Of a DNA stretch of 64,000 bases, positions 7,401 through 16,558 are shown one piece after another (within the stretch, counting starts at the first letter, position 1; each line of letters begins with the position of its first letter). Both the position numbers and the translations under genes were made by a program. This DNA is from JAEUHM01 sp964538625 (GTDB taxonomy: Bacteria; Verrucomicrobiota; Verrucomicrobiia; Verrucomicrobiales; Verrucomicrobiaceae). The DNA is taken from assembly GCA_964538625.1 (NCBI GenBank), contig CAZIGH010000016.1:1-64000 (forward strand). Direction: 5' to 3'. Below the pieces are notes generated by a model, which ran no database searches, was not told the origin of the DNA, and worked only from the letters and a program-made list of their open reading frames with translations.

Positions 7401-10357
7401 TGGAGTTTTATAATGGAGCAATCAAGCTGGGGGAGGACAGCGTGCCGCCATACTCGCTTGTGTGGAGCGGTGTCGCAGCTGGGAGCTATACTCTTACCGC
7501 AAGGGCCACGGATGACATGACCGCTACCACCACATCTGCCGCCATCACGGTGAATGTGAATGTCAACCAGCCACCAGCTGTCTCTCTAGTCAGCCCGGCA
7601 CATCTGGCCACTGGAGCGGGTGTAGGCGGGACCGTACAGCTCAGCGCGAGCGTGTCTGACCCGGACAACCAGCCGCTCAATGTCACCTTCTACGGCAGAC
7701 TCAAGTCGCCTCCGCCTGGTCCAGACTTCACGCTGGTGACCATTCCTGACACGCAGTTCTATTCGGAGAACAGCGGAGGCAATCGCCTTCAGCACTTCAC
7801 CAGTCAGACGAACTGGATTGTCTCTAGCCGTGCGGCATTGAACACGGTGTTCGTAGCTCACATGGGGGACATGGTGCAAAATGGGGACAGCGTGCTTCAG
7901 GAGTGGATCAATGCGGACGGTGCCATGTCCATTATCGAGAATCCCCTCACCACACTGCTCACTCACGGCATTCCCTGGGGAGGAGCCCCTGGCAACCATG
8001 ACCAGCAGCCCATCGGTAGCCCGGACGGTGCCAGTGTGTATTGGAACACCTACTTCGGCACGGCGCGCTGGGCCGGGCGTCCTTACTGGGGGGGGAACTA
8101 CAGCACGAACAATGACAACAACTACCAGCTCTTCAGCGCCAGCGGACTGGACTTCATCATCGTCAACATGGAGTATCGTCCCAGTGCCAACCAGGCCGTG
8201 CTCGACTGGGCGGATTCCGTGCTCAAAGCGTTCCCGAACCGTCGCGCTATCGTGACCAGTCACTGGCTCATAGGCACCAGTACGCCACCGGCGCAGGCTG
8301 CTTGGGGAGGGCATGGTCAGGCCGTTTATGACAACCTGAAGGACAATCCAAACTTGTTCCTCATGCTTTGTGGCCACATTCATGGAGAGGGCCGCAGGCA
8401 AGATGTCTTTGAAGGGCGCGTGGTGAACACGGTGCTCCAGGATTACCAAAGCCGCACCAACGGTGGTGACTCGTGGCTTCGCTACTTCATCTTCTCCCCC
8501 GCGAATAACACCATTACCGCAAAGACGTATCAGACCCGCACGGGGCTCTTCGAGACGGATGCGGACAGTGAGTTCACTCTCTCCTACGACATGAGCGGTG
8601 CCAGTGCGTCGTGGACTGAGCTGGGTACAGTGAGCACAAGTGGCGGAACGGTGACGCTGGACTGGACCGGACTGGCAGGAGCCACGGAGTATGAGTGGTA
8701 TGCGGCCGTGTCGGACGGCGATGCGCCGGTGGGGAGCACTGTGCGAAGCTTCACCACCGCTTCAAACACTCCGCCAACCGTTACCCTCACCGCACCTGTG
8801 GAGGGCAGCATGGTGGAAATACCGTCCAAGGTCAGCCTGGCCGCTACGGCCTCCGATCCTGATGGCAGTGTGGTGAAGGTGGAGTTTTACGCGGGAGCTG
8901 CCAAGGTGGGCGAAGACACCACGGTGCCGTTTGCCTTTGAGTGGACTGCCATTTCAGGGTCTTACACCCTCACGGCTGTGGCCATTGACGATCAGGGTGC
9001 GAGTACCGTTTCCGCTCCGGTGAACATCACGGTCACGAATCCGAGCAACACAGCGCCCACGATCTCTATCACCTCACCCGGGAGCGGATTCAGCACGGAG
9101 AGCACCAGCCTCACGATCAGCGCGAATGCATCTGATACGGACGGCGTCATCACGAAAGTGGAGTTCTATCAAGGCAGCACCAAACTCGGGGAAGACACCA
9201 CGGAACCCTACAGCTACCACTGGACTGGTGTGCTCCCGGGAAGTTACACGCTTACTACGGTGGCCACTGACAATGACGGCGCTGCCACTACCTCGGCAGC
9301 GGTAAGCGTAACGTTTACACCGCCGGGGAACTTCCTCGGCAGCATGACGCAGACCTTTGACTCCATGGGCACCATGGGGACCACGCCTCCTGGCACCTGG
9401 ACCGTATGGAACGCTGTCTCGCCTACCACGAACAGCACCTGGAGCAGCAGCGTCTCGGCAAGCGATCTGCCTGGCATGATATCCGTGAGTCCCTTGACTG
9501 CCACCACTACACCCTCGGGCAACAACATGAACGGATTCAACGCGGCTCTGAGCGCTGGCAACACGGACGACCGCGTTCTGGTCAGCTCACCCACGAGCAC
9601 AGCCGGGATGGCGTTCCAGTTGCTTCTCAGCAATGGCACCGGAGCCGCCATCGATGCGCTGCGCATCAGCTTTGATACGGTGCGATACACCACTGCGAGC
9701 ACGGTCAATGAGCTGCCGGGATACTGGGTGTTTTACAGCCTGAACGGCGGGACCACCTGGACCAACGTTCCCCAGCTCAACGGCAGCATCACCACCGTGC
9801 CCAATACCACGGGCACCTCGGTGACACCTTCCACCTTGGTGGAGCTCAACTCCAACTGGAATCCCGGCAGCCAACTTCTCATTCGCTGGGTGGATGACAA
9901 CGCTTCACAGACCTCTCCAGACCAGATTGTTGGCCTCAATAATGTGACCATCCTCAAAGCTGTGGCCGACACCGACGGAGATGGCATACCCAACGCCTGG
10001 GAGATAGCCAACGGCAGTGACCCGAATGCGAATGACACAGGGGCCGACCATGACCTTGACGGTTTGACGCTCTACGAAGAGTATATTCTCGGACTTAACC
10101 CGCAGCTGGCGGATCAGTATGAGTGGAGCGTGACACCCCAGGCTGGCACCGGTCACATGGAGATCACTTTTCCGACTCTGCCCGGAAGGCTATATCGCGT
10201 GCGCTGGAGTCCGGATCTCGTTGAGTGGTTCCCTGCTTCCGAGCAGGTCTCAGGAAATGGGGAACTGATGACTTACGTCGATGACGGCACCGCCACTGGT
10301 AGCCCTCCTGGCGCTGGCCAGCGCTTCTACGAGGTGGAAGTTGGCCTTGCTCCCTGA
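4424..10357 (+). CDS. giant secreted metallophosphoesterase with LamG and six Ig-like repeats
   Basis: This is a 1977-residue exported protein. The start chosen is ATG 4424, which opens with a Sec-type signal (MKTRILNLLSYFIVSSVTAQ). In order it has a beta-rich N-terminal domain, a LamG/concanavalin-like domain (about 245-445), Ig-like repeats 1-2 (about 500-680), a jelly-roll-like module (about 685-855), Ig-like 3-4 (about 862-1046), and a calcineurin-type phosphoesterase (about 1100-1390). The last has IPDTQFY, HMGDMVQNGD, APGNHD and CGHIHGEG as metal-binding motifs. Then come an Fn3-like stretch, Ig-like 5-6 (about 1450-1630), another beta domain and a calcium-repeat motif (DTDGDGIPNAWE, about 1846). 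Each Ig unit carries VTKVEFYNG-like and LGEDTTAPYS-like signatures. The substrate is unknown; phosphodiester or phosphomonoester cleavage outside the cell is likely. Confidence 0.85.
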   Translation: MKTRILNLLSYFIVSSVTAQVSFTGSPYVQNFNTLSGTTNNQTAVTWTDNATLVGWYASKSGYHVTDGTMGGTASSFDSTSNTNNIGLISFGAAGSTDRALGSRATGTASLGTSNAPVQYGVRLVNNTSQTITSFSVMFTGEQWFASTQSAAHTLQVDYSVGATSLTTGTYTSNFVTFTAPISTGTTARALDGNASANRVGVARKVTGISWAPGQDLWIRITDTNETGNEQGMAIDDFVFTSEPNSALFFNGASNHVTMGAATSTLGATVFTLEAWIFRTGTGTTASTGTGGVSAYPIVTKGRGESETAGLNCNYFLGINAANQLVADFEAAAATGITTGQNYPVAGSSTIPFHQWVHVAASYDGNATDGEKWKLFVNGVKDTTASTTGVNPPANAHPEAISTQHFAIGTAMNSSGTREGTFLGLIDEVRVWNVARTEAEISANKSNELTSGVGLLARYGLGEGSGTTTASSVTGAPNGTLSGSPVWMHGYSFSNNALPTVTLTSPAEGSSYDAPAAISLGATAADSDGTISKVEFYAGATKLGEDNTAPYEFLWENAITGSYVLTARAIDNLGGQGTSSGVNISVTNVDNVPPSVAISAPANNATILTNSITITASAADSDGLVSKVEFFNGSTKLGEDTTAPYSFTWSNVSPGSYLLTAVATDNDGAATTSSSVSVSVVTPVTNTIIAKGATWKYLDDGSNQGAAWREAAFNDSSWASGPAKLGYEDGAVTVLRQGPDGMTSSTKFITYYFRRSFNVSGASAVQQINLNILRDDGVVVYINGVEVARQNMPSGAIDYLTNSASIVSGADETTYFPSIVSPASMLVEGTNVIAVELHQRDNASSDLGFDMELITVSAPGPAPTVSLTSPVNGAEFSAPASITLSAAASDEDGSVTKVEFFNGATKLGEDAIAPYSFVWNGVAQGDYTLSARATDDQGQSTVSLPVTISVGPPNTTPPTVAITSPSQGAMFVAPASITIQVDAADSDGSVTKVEFYNGAIKLGEDSVPPYSLVWSGVAAGSYTLTARATDDMTATTTSAAITVNVNVNQPPAVSLVSPAHLATGAGVGGTVQLSASVSDPDNQPLNVTFYGRLKSPPPGPDFTLVTIPDTQFYSENSGGNRLQHFTSQTNWIVSSRAALNTVFVAHMGDMVQNGDSVLQEWINADGAMSIIENPLTTLLTHGIPWGGAPGNHDQQPIGSPDGASVYWNTYFGTARWAGRPYWGGNYSTNNDNNYQLFSASGLDFIIVNMEYRPSANQAVLDWADSVLKAFPNRRAIVTSHWLIGTSTPPAQAAWGGHGQAVYDNLKDNPNLFLMLCGHIHGEGRRQDVFEGRVVNTVLQDYQSRTNGGDSWLRYFIFSPANNTITAKTYQTRTGLFETDADSEFTLSYDMSGASASWTELGTVSTSGGTVTLDWTGLAGATEYEWYAAVSDGDAPVGSTVRSFTTASNTPPTVTLTAPVEGSMVEIPSKVSLAATASDPDGSVVKVEFYAGAAKVGEDTTVPFAFEWTAISGSYTLTAVAIDDQGASTVSAPVNITVTNPSNTAPTISITSPGSGFSTESTSLTISANASDTDGVITKVEFYQGSTKLGEDTTEPYSYHWTGVLPGSYTLTTVATDNDGAATTSAAVSVTFTPPGNFLGSMTQTFDSMGTMGTTPPGTWTVWNAVSPTTNSTWSSSVSASDLPGMISVSPLTATTTPSGNNMNGFNAALSAGNTDDRVLVSSPTSTAGMAFQLLLSNGTGAAIDALRISFDTVRYTTASTVNELPGYWVFYSLNGGTTWTNVPQLNGSITTVPNTTGTSVTPSTLVELNSNWNPGSQLLIRWVDDNASQTSPDQIVGLNNVTILKAVADTDGDGIPNAWEIANGSDPNANDTGADHDLDGLTLYEEYILGLNPQLADQYEWSVTPQAGTGHMEITFPTLPGRLYRVRWSPDLVEWFPASEQVSGNGELMTYVDDGTATGSPPGAGQRFYEVEVGLAP

Positions 10358-10920
10358 TGCAATCCGAAGCGAGCACAGCGCACCAAGTCCAGGCCGCCGT
10401 TCGTGCCTGGAGTGATGACCATGACGACTCCGCAGGTGAGTGGCTCGTCATGCACTTCAGTCCGCTCGTGCAGACCATTGTGCGTCGTCGCATCTATTGC
10501 CGATGGCGGGCGGAGGACATCGTGCAGATGACCTGGATCAAGTTCTTTCGCCATCTGCCTCGGCTCCAGGATCGCAGCCGAGTGGGGGCTTGGCTGGCGC
10601 GCATAGCTACATCGACCTGTGCAGATGCAGCACCGTCGGAGAACCCCGCACAGTTCACGTGCTTGGATGAGCTGGCAGAGCACCACCTGCCTTCAGCAGG
10701 CGCTCCAGCCCTGGCCGAGAGGGATGATCTCCGCCGGTTCATTCAATACCGGAGCACCCTGCTAGGCACGGACCGCCTGATCATCGACGAACTTCTTTTG
10801 GGCAACGCGGCAGCGCGGGAGACAGCTTCCCGCGCTGGCATCAGCGAAGCCGCAGTGAGAATGCGTGCCTCACGTCTGCGGAAAGCCATCCGCAGCCTGG
10901 CTTGTGCGCTTGACGCATGA
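10357..10920 (+). CDS. ECF-type RNA polymerase sigma factor
   Basis: A 187-residue sigma-70-family protein. The N-terminal half carries sigma region 2 (VQTIVRRRIYCRWRAEDIVQMTWIKFF-like segment, about residues 38-65). The C-terminal half carries a sigma-4 helix-turn-helix (ETASRAGISEAAVRMRASRLRKA, about 152-174). Its ATG overlaps the stop of the giant phosphoesterase (TGATG, 10355-10359), so it is the last gene of a coupled three-gene unit. No recognisable anti-sigma gene is adjacent. Regulators of this kind often control envelope or export functions, so autoregulation of the TPR/phosphoesterase unit is plausible. I see no obvious promoter motif to prove it. Confidence 0.85.
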   Translation: MQSEASTAHQVQAAVRAWSDDHDDSAGEWLVMHFSPLVQTIVRRRIYCRWRAEDIVQMTWIKFFRHLPRLQDRSRVGAWLARIATSTCADAAPSENPAQFTCLDELAEHHLPSAGAPALAERDDLRRFIQYRSTLLGTDRLIIDELLLGNAAARETASRAGISEAAVRMRASRLRKAIRSLACALDA

Positions 10921-10923
10921 AGG

Positions 10924-10942
10924 ACGAGTGTGGCGCTCGTTT
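10924..10942. terminator. weak hairpin between convergent genes
   Basis: A 7-bp stem with one G-U pair (10924-10930 with 10934-10940) and a 3-nt loop lies in the 29-bp gap between the convergent sigma factor and FAH-family genes. It is followed by only TTT on the plus strand. It may be a modest terminator, but the T-tract is too short to be convincing. Confidence 0.25.
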
Positions 10943-10949
10943 GCAGGGA

Positions 10950-11762
10950 TCACGCCATCACGTTCGTCAGTGTTCCGATGCCCGAGATGGTGATGTTCAC
11001 CTCGTCGCCAATGTGAAGCGTGAAATCGTCTGGCGGTACGATTCCCGTGCCAGTCATGAGAAAGGCACCGTGTGGGAAGTCGTTGTCCCGGTAGAGGAAG
11101 CCGATGAGTTCCTGCGGCGTACGTTTGAGTTGGGCCAGTGTCGTCTCGCCCTCGAACACTGGGATGCCTGAACGGTGAATCACGAGACGAATGATGGACT
11201 CTTGCGGCAGCGGCTCGGCGCTGACACGGATGCACGGTCCTAGCGCAGCGCTGGTGCGGAAGCACTTTGCCTGGGGAAGATAGAGCGGGTTTTCACCTTC
11301 GATGTCACGGCAGGAGAGGTCATTTCCCACCGTGGTGCCAATGAGTCTTCCGCCGGGGCTGATGACGAGCGTCATTTCCGGCTCCGGCACCATCCACTGG
11401 GAATCGCGGCGCAAGTGCATGGTGCCTCCGTGAGCGGCGACGCGATGCGGACTGGCCTTGAAGAAAATCTCCGGGCGTTCGGCGGAGTAAACGCGGTCGT
11501 AGAAGCTGCCTCCACCGGCGTCCTTGGATTCCTCCATTCTGGCGGTGCGGCTGCGGTAGTAGGTGACGCCAGCGGCCCAGACTTCCTGGGTGGTGCATGG
11601 GGATAGCGGTGTGACGGGGCCTGAAAAGGCAGAGCCCTGGGTGGTCGCGAGATGTTCCGGAAGGTCGTCACGGGCTAGCAGGCTCTCCCAAGCCTCAGAG
11701 AGTTGGAAAAGAGAACCATTTCGTTCAATGACGGGTCCAGTGGTGGTGCGGTAGAGAAGCAT
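10950..11762 (-). CDS. FAH-family protein, probable 2-keto-3-deoxypentonate dehydratase
   Basis: A 270-residue protein of the fumarylacetoacetate hydrolase fold. The metal-binding pattern is visible as VPEPEMTLV (E-x-E, about residue 126) and VGNDLSCRDIEGENPLYLPQ (about 146-165). The IEGENPLYLPQAK block is typical of the subgroup that includes 2-keto-3-deoxy-D-arabinonate and -xylonate dehydratases, which yield alpha-ketoglutarate semialdehyde. The gene lies 11 bp downstream of an alpha-ketoglutarate semialdehyde dehydrogenase gene on the same strand, which fits that assignment. The exact substrate (arabinonate, xylonate or a related sugar acid) cannot be read from sequence. A 2,4-diketo-acid hydrolase is the main alternative. 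Confidence 0.75.
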   Translation of the reverse strand: MLLYRTTTGPVIERNGSLFQLSEAWESLLARDDLPEHLATTQGSAFSGPVTPLSPCTTQEVWAAGVTYYRSRTARMEESKDAGGGSFYDRVYSAERPEIFFKASPHRVAAHGGTMHLRRDSQWMVPEPEMTLVISPGGRLIGTTVGNDLSCRDIEGENPLYLPQAKCFRTSAALGPCIRVSAEPLPQESIIRLVIHRSGIPVFEGETTLAQLKRTPQELIGFLYRDNDFPHGAFLMTGTGIVPPDDFTLHIGDEVNITISGIGTLTNVMA

Positions 11763-11773
11763 GGTGGTGGCAG

Positions 11774-13366
11774 TCAGGCGTTGTCCTTGGTGAGCACGCC
11801 GTCAACGAGACGGGTGCAGCCGCGTGAGTTGGCGTTGGTGATGAGTTCTGGCAGGGCTTCGTCTGGGAAGTTTTGATAGCACACAGGGCGGACAAACCGG
11901 TAGATGCTGCCGGTACCGATGCTGGTGAAGAAGCTGTGGGTGGCCGCCGGGTATGGGCCACCGTGGTGCATGGAGGGGCAGACCTCAATGCCGGTGGGGA
12001 AACCGTTGAAGATGATGCGCCCCACTTTCCGCTCCAGGATGCGAACGAGGTCCGCATGTTCAGCTAGGTCCTCCGGGGTGCCATGAAGTGTGGCAGTGAG
12101 CTGCCCTTGGAGACTGCGGGCGAAGCGCAGCAAGTCATCTTTTGAGTCGCACTCAGTGACGATGGAGCATGGCCCGAAGACCTCATGATGAAGATGCTCT
12201 TCCTTCTCCAGAGTGGAAATGTCGGTTTTGTAAATCAAGCAGGCGGCTTGTGTGGCTCCGGCGTTCGGCTCCGCGCTGGATCTTCCAACAAGGGAGAGTC
12301 CGGGAGTGGTTTCGATGTCTCTGGTCCCCTGTTCGAAGGCACTGCAGATGCCTGCGTGCAGCATGGTGGAGGGCGGGAACTTGGCGGCGGCGTCTGCTGC
12401 GGCCTGGATGAAGCCATTCAGCTCCGCGCTTCTGACGCCAAGGACAATGGCGGGATTGGTGCAGAACTGGCCCACTCCCATGGTGACGCTCTGGATGTAA
12501 CCCTCTGCCACCTGTGCAGCGCGGGTCTTCAAAGCTCCGGGGAGAACGAAAACCGGGTTCACGCTGCCCATTTCACCGTAGAAAGGCACTGGCACCGGTC
12601 GTGCGCAGGCCAGATCGTAGAGCGCACGACCGCCCTTCAATGACCCAGTGAACGCCACGGCCTGCACGAGGGGATGCTTCACGAGAAGGGCGCCGATTTC
12701 GTTCCCCTTTCCGTGCAGGAGGGAGAAGCAGCCTGCGGGCAGCCCTACCTTTTTCAGCGCATCGAAGACGCAACCTGCGAGCAGCTCGCAGGTGCCGGGA
12801 TGGGCCGGGTGACCCTTCACGACGACGCTGCATCCCGCAGCGAGAGCACACACGGTGTCAGTGCCTACGACGCCGATGGCAAAAGGAAAGTTGCTTGCGC
12901 CAAAGACCACCACGGGCCCGATGGGCTGCATGACGCGGCGGACATCCGGCTTTGGGAGCGGTTGGCGGTCCGGGATGGCGTGGTCTATGCTTGGCTGTGC
13001 CCATGAACCTTCCCGGATGAGATTAGCGAACAGCTTGCACTGGCCCATGGCACGAGCGCGTTCGCCCTGGAGCCGCGCCATTGGTAGTGCCGTCTCTGCG
13101 TGGGCACGGTCGAGAAGCTCGTCACCCAAGGCCATAATTTGGTCCGCGATCGCCTCAAGGAGCAGCGCCCTAGTCTCTACGGGTGCAGTGCGGAGCGCGT
13201 CGAAGGCTTCATCTGCGGCGTGCAACGCCTGGTTCACTTCCGCTGCGCCAGCTTCGTGGAATACTGGTTCCAGCAGCTCGCTGGTGGAGGGATTCAGTGC
13301 CTGAAATGAGCCACCGGCAGATGCCGTCTGCCTGCCTGCGATGAGATGCTGTCCGTGAAGAGCCAT
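11774..13366 (-). CDS. alpha-ketoglutarate semialdehyde dehydrogenase (aldehyde dehydrogenase family)
   Basis: A 530-residue aldehyde dehydrogenase from ATG 13366; an in-frame upstream ATG at 13432 adds 22 unconvincing residues. The NAD(P)-binding region contains GPVVVFGASNFPFA, the general-base region FYGEMGSVNPVFVLPGAL and the catalytic Cys lies in GVGQFCTNPAIVLG. The E-MGSVNPVF variant is characteristic of the alpha-ketoglutarate semialdehyde dehydrogenase branch, which oxidises the end product of oxidative pentose, glucarate and hydroxyproline pathways to 2-oxoglutarate. It probably forms an operon with the downstream FAH-family dehydratase and is divergent from the GH67-like gene. Confidence 0.85.
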   Translation of the reverse strand: MALHGQHLIAGRQTASAGGSFQALNPSTSELLEPVFHEAGAAEVNQALHAADEAFDALRTAPVETRALLLEAIADQIMALGDELLDRAHAETALPMARLQGERARAMGQCKLFANLIREGSWAQPSIDHAIPDRQPLPKPDVRRVMQPIGPVVVFGASNFPFAIGVVGTDTVCALAAGCSVVVKGHPAHPGTCELLAGCVFDALKKVGLPAGCFSLLHGKGNEIGALLVKHPLVQAVAFTGSLKGGRALYDLACARPVPVPFYGEMGSVNPVFVLPGALKTRAAQVAEGYIQSVTMGVGQFCTNPAIVLGVRSAELNGFIQAAADAAAKFPPSTMLHAGICSAFEQGTRDIETTPGLSLVGRSSAEPNAGATQAACLIYKTDISTLEKEEHLHHEVFGPCSIVTECDSKDDLLRFARSLQGQLTATLHGTPEDLAEHADLVRILERKVGRIIFNGFPTGIEVCPSMHHGGPYPAATHSFFTSIGTGSIYRFVRPVCYQNFPDEALPELITNANSRGCTRLVDGVLTKDNA

Positions 13367-13570
13367 GGCAGATTGTGGCAAGGGAATCGCCCGCTGACAA
13401 CTCCTCAGGATTGATTGCCTGGTGGACTTCATCCATGGCTAGGTGCCCACTCGACAGAGTCTCCGGCTCCACGCAGGTCTGTCGCCGGTGGCTTCTCTCC
13501 GCTAATGGATGTGACCGGCTGGCACCGCAGTGGAATCTTAACGCGACACCTGCTACACACTTCCTGCATC

Positions 13571-16453
13571 ATGAAGCTTACCTCACTTGTCCTTGCCAGC
13601 GTCCTTCTGATTTCCGCGCGGGCCAGCGCTGACGCCATCACGCTCTTCCACAATCCCGACAACCCTCCGCACGCTTTCGCCGCAGGGGACGTCCGCACGG
13701 CGCTCAAAGCCAGGCAGCAACGTGTGGAGGATTTGGAACTTGCCTCTCTCCAAGCATCCCTCTCGGGAGACAAGATCATCCTTGCCAGAGCTTCAGACGA
13801 AACTGCGGTGGCGGTTTACAAAACTTCGGGAGGAGGTGATCTCCCCGTGCTTGGTGAGCAGGCTTATGCCCTGCGTACCACCATGCAGGGCGGCCGTGCG
13901 CATTGGGTCTTCGGCGGCGATGACAGTGGAGTGATGTATGGCGCGCTCCAGCTCGCCGAATACATCCGATTCAGCGGCCTGCCCGAGGCATTGAATGAGG
14001 ATGACACTCCGCACCTGCGGAACCGAGGCATCAAGTTCAACATTCCTTTCGACAAGGAAGCCCCCACCTACTTCTACGACAGCCGTGGCACGGCCAACCG
14101 CTTGGCCATTCGCCACGTGTGGGACCTCTCTTTCTGGAAGACCTGGTTTGATGAAATGGCGCGCCACCGTTACAACGTGCTCTCCCTCTGGAATCCGCAC
14201 CCCTTTACCTCCATGGTGAATCTTGAGGAAGAGTATCCCGGCGTCGCCATCCAGGGTGTCACCGGCTTCGACAAGGATGACAATGAGACCCAGATCAACG
14301 ACTGGTCCATCGACCAGAAAATCGCTTTCTGGCGGGAGGTCATGAAATACGGCCACGAGCGCGGCTTCCGCATCTTCATCTTCACCTGGAACATCTTCCT
14401 CTCAACGGCGGAAGGCAAACACGGCATCGGCAAAGGGCCAGAGAACCAGGCCACCCGCGCCTATCTGCACAAAAGCACCCGCAGGCTCTTTGAAACCTAT
14501 CCACACCTCACCGGCATGGGCCTCACCGTTGGTGAGAACATGGACACTGACGATACCAATCTCAAAGAAGAGTGGGCCTGGGACGCCTACGGCAGCGCTG
14601 TGCTGGAGGTCGCCAAAGCCAACCCGGAGCGCCAGATCACGTTCATCCACCGCTTGCTTCAAAGCGACCTCAGCACCACGGCAAAGTACTTCCAGCCGCT
14701 CATCGACCAGCCGAACGTCCGCTTCGATCTGTCGCATAAATACTCCAACGCGCACGCCCACGCCGCCGTGAAGCCGGTCTATTGGGCGCGGAAGAAGCTG
14801 GAGCCGCAGCTCGAAAAGCTCGGCATCACCTCCTGGCTCACCATTCGCAATGACGACTGGTATTTTCTCCACTGGGCAGAGCCGCAGTTCATCCGCGACT
14901 ACATCGCCAACTTCCCCACCGTGGGCAAGTACATCGACGGTATCTACATCGGCCCTGATGGTTGGGCCTTCTCCCGAGTGTTCACCAGCAAAGACCCCCT
15001 CTATGAAGAGCAAAACATGCTCGACATCCAGCGCACCTGGCTCATGCAAAAGATCTGGGGTCGCATCGCCTACAACCCCGCCGTGGGCGATGAACTTTTC
15101 ACGAGGCATCTGCAAGCCCGCTACCCCGGCGTGTCCAGCGAGGCGCTTTTTGAAGCGTGGACAAAAGCCTCCCGCGCCGTGAGACTGTTCAACGAGCAGG
15201 TCACCGGTGACTGGAGCCTTGACTTCCACTGGATGCCCGAGCGCTGGACCGCCAAAGATGAAGGTTATCGCACTCTGACGGACTTGCTTGAGACAGAACC
15301 CATGGATGGTTCCCCGCTGGTGGGCATCAAAAAAACGGCCAGAGGGGATGTGGATGATGACGAACGCTCTGCGCTTGCCAACGCAGACGACATTCAGCGC
15401 CTCGCCAACGAGGCGCAGGCCAGCCTGGACAAGCTCTCCGTCGTCACTGACAGGGAACTCGCCCACAACCTCAGCGACATCCAGTCCATGATCCATCTGG
15501 CGCTCGTAGGGGCGCATAAAATCCGTGCGGGCGTGGCCAAAGAGCAAAACGATCTACCCGAAGCGAGGGCGCAAATGCTCACTGCTTACCGCCACTGGTA
15601 TAAGTATGCCGACCTGATGGACTCCCGCTACATCGGCGTGGACATGCAGCGCAACCATCACTTCAAAAGCTGGCACCAGTTAGACCCCGAGGTGCTGCGC
15701 GATCTCACCCTGCTTGGCGGCCCGGTGTCCCTGGATCCCACCAAACCTTACCCCTGGGTCCGCATTCACACCCCAGCAAACCTCAGCGAGGTGGAAGAAC
15801 CCGCCAGGGTCGAAGTGAAGATCAACGCCGCAGCTGAGAACAATGCCGCAGTCAAAGTGGAGCTTCTTCGGAATGGCGAGGTGGTACACAGCAGCACGGA
15901 GACCAGCTTCAGTCACACGTTGAGCGATCTGCCACTCGGAGATCACACCCTCTTGGCGCGCGTCACCGATGCAAGTGGAGCTAGAAGCGAGCACGCCATC
16001 GCCCTCACTACCTTCACCACCACCACCCGGAATACGCTGCCCTGGATGGAAGCCTTTAGCCAGCCGGACGGCACCACAGAAGACTCCGGGCGTTCCACCT
16101 GGATAGCGACGCGAAAGGGCGGCAAGTTTTCGGTCAAAGATCAGGCTCTCATCATCAACGACAAAGGTGGCGAGGGCGAGTTCCGCACCGGGGAGATAGA
16201 CATCTCCGGAGGTCCGGTGAAGATCAGCCTGGACCTCCGCCCGCAGGGTGTGGACTCTCGCGACTACGTCCGCCTCTATGCCATCGTGGACGGCGGCCCG
16301 GAGAGGCAACTTGCCGAGCACAAGGAGAAGTCCGATGAACCGGCCACCCTCACTGCCTCTGTCGAAGGCAGCAAGCTCGTTCTGGTGATCAAAGCAGAAG
16401 TCACCAGTGATGACGAGACGTTTCACCTCGACAACCTGAGTGTGACGCGTTGA
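13571..16453 (+). CDS. exported GH67-like (alpha-glucuronidase-type) glycoside hydrolase
   Basis: This 960-residue protein begins at ATG 13571 with a clear signal peptide (MKLTSLVLASVLLISARASA). Residues about 20-150 resemble the GH67 N-terminal alpha/beta domain (GGDDSGVMYGALQLAEYI). A TIM-barrel-like catalytic domain follows, with conserved pieces such as YNVLSLWNPHPF, IFIFTWNIFL, GLTVGENMD and WLTIRNDDWYFLHW. An Ig-like domain near residues 740-815 and a C-terminal beta jelly-roll complete it. The candidate carboxylates are E in TVGENMD and D in IRNDDW. It probably removes uronic acid residues from hemicellulose. The family could be a relative of GH67 or GH115 rather than a true alpha-glucuronidase. 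Confidence 0.7.
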   Translation: MKLTSLVLASVLLISARASADAITLFHNPDNPPHAFAAGDVRTALKARQQRVEDLELASLQASLSGDKIILARASDETAVAVYKTSGGGDLPVLGEQAYALRTTMQGGRAHWVFGGDDSGVMYGALQLAEYIRFSGLPEALNEDDTPHLRNRGIKFNIPFDKEAPTYFYDSRGTANRLAIRHVWDLSFWKTWFDEMARHRYNVLSLWNPHPFTSMVNLEEEYPGVAIQGVTGFDKDDNETQINDWSIDQKIAFWREVMKYGHERGFRIFIFTWNIFLSTAEGKHGIGKGPENQATRAYLHKSTRRLFETYPHLTGMGLTVGENMDTDDTNLKEEWAWDAYGSAVLEVAKANPERQITFIHRLLQSDLSTTAKYFQPLIDQPNVRFDLSHKYSNAHAHAAVKPVYWARKKLEPQLEKLGITSWLTIRNDDWYFLHWAEPQFIRDYIANFPTVGKYIDGIYIGPDGWAFSRVFTSKDPLYEEQNMLDIQRTWLMQKIWGRIAYNPAVGDELFTRHLQARYPGVSSEALFEAWTKASRAVRLFNEQVTGDWSLDFHWMPERWTAKDEGYRTLTDLLETEPMDGSPLVGIKKTARGDVDDDERSALANADDIQRLANEAQASLDKLSVVTDRELAHNLSDIQSMIHLALVGAHKIRAGVAKEQNDLPEARAQMLTAYRHWYKYADLMDSRYIGVDMQRNHHFKSWHQLDPEVLRDLTLLGGPVSLDPTKPYPWVRIHTPANLSEVEEPARVEVKINAAAENNAAVKVELLRNGEVVHSSTETSFSHTLSDLPLGDHTLLARVTDASGARSEHAIALTTFTTTTRNTLPWMEAFSQPDGTTEDSGRSTWIATRKGGKFSVKDQALIINDKGGEGEFRTGEIDISGGPVKISLDLRPQGVDSRDYVRLYAIVDGGPERQLAEHKEKSDEPATLTASVEGSKLVLVIKAEVTSDDETFHLDNLSVTR

Positions 16454-16558
16454 AGCACCTAGCTGAGACTTTCGCTTCAAGATGACACCTCCCCGGAAAT
16501 GGGGAACTTGCCGGTCTTGCTTCAGGTCCGCAGCCGTTCTCCCTATTCACAGCACTCC

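Noticed and set aside
5920..9320. DNA repeats within the giant phosphoesterase gene as a mobile or satellite element
   Set aside because: They correspond to six Ig-like protein domains with diverged third codon positions, so they are domain duplications within the gene.
14402..15547. 381-codon open frame antisense to the GH67-like gene
   Set aside because: The GH67-like protein has a signal peptide and conserved barrel motifs on the plus strand; the antisense frame has none.
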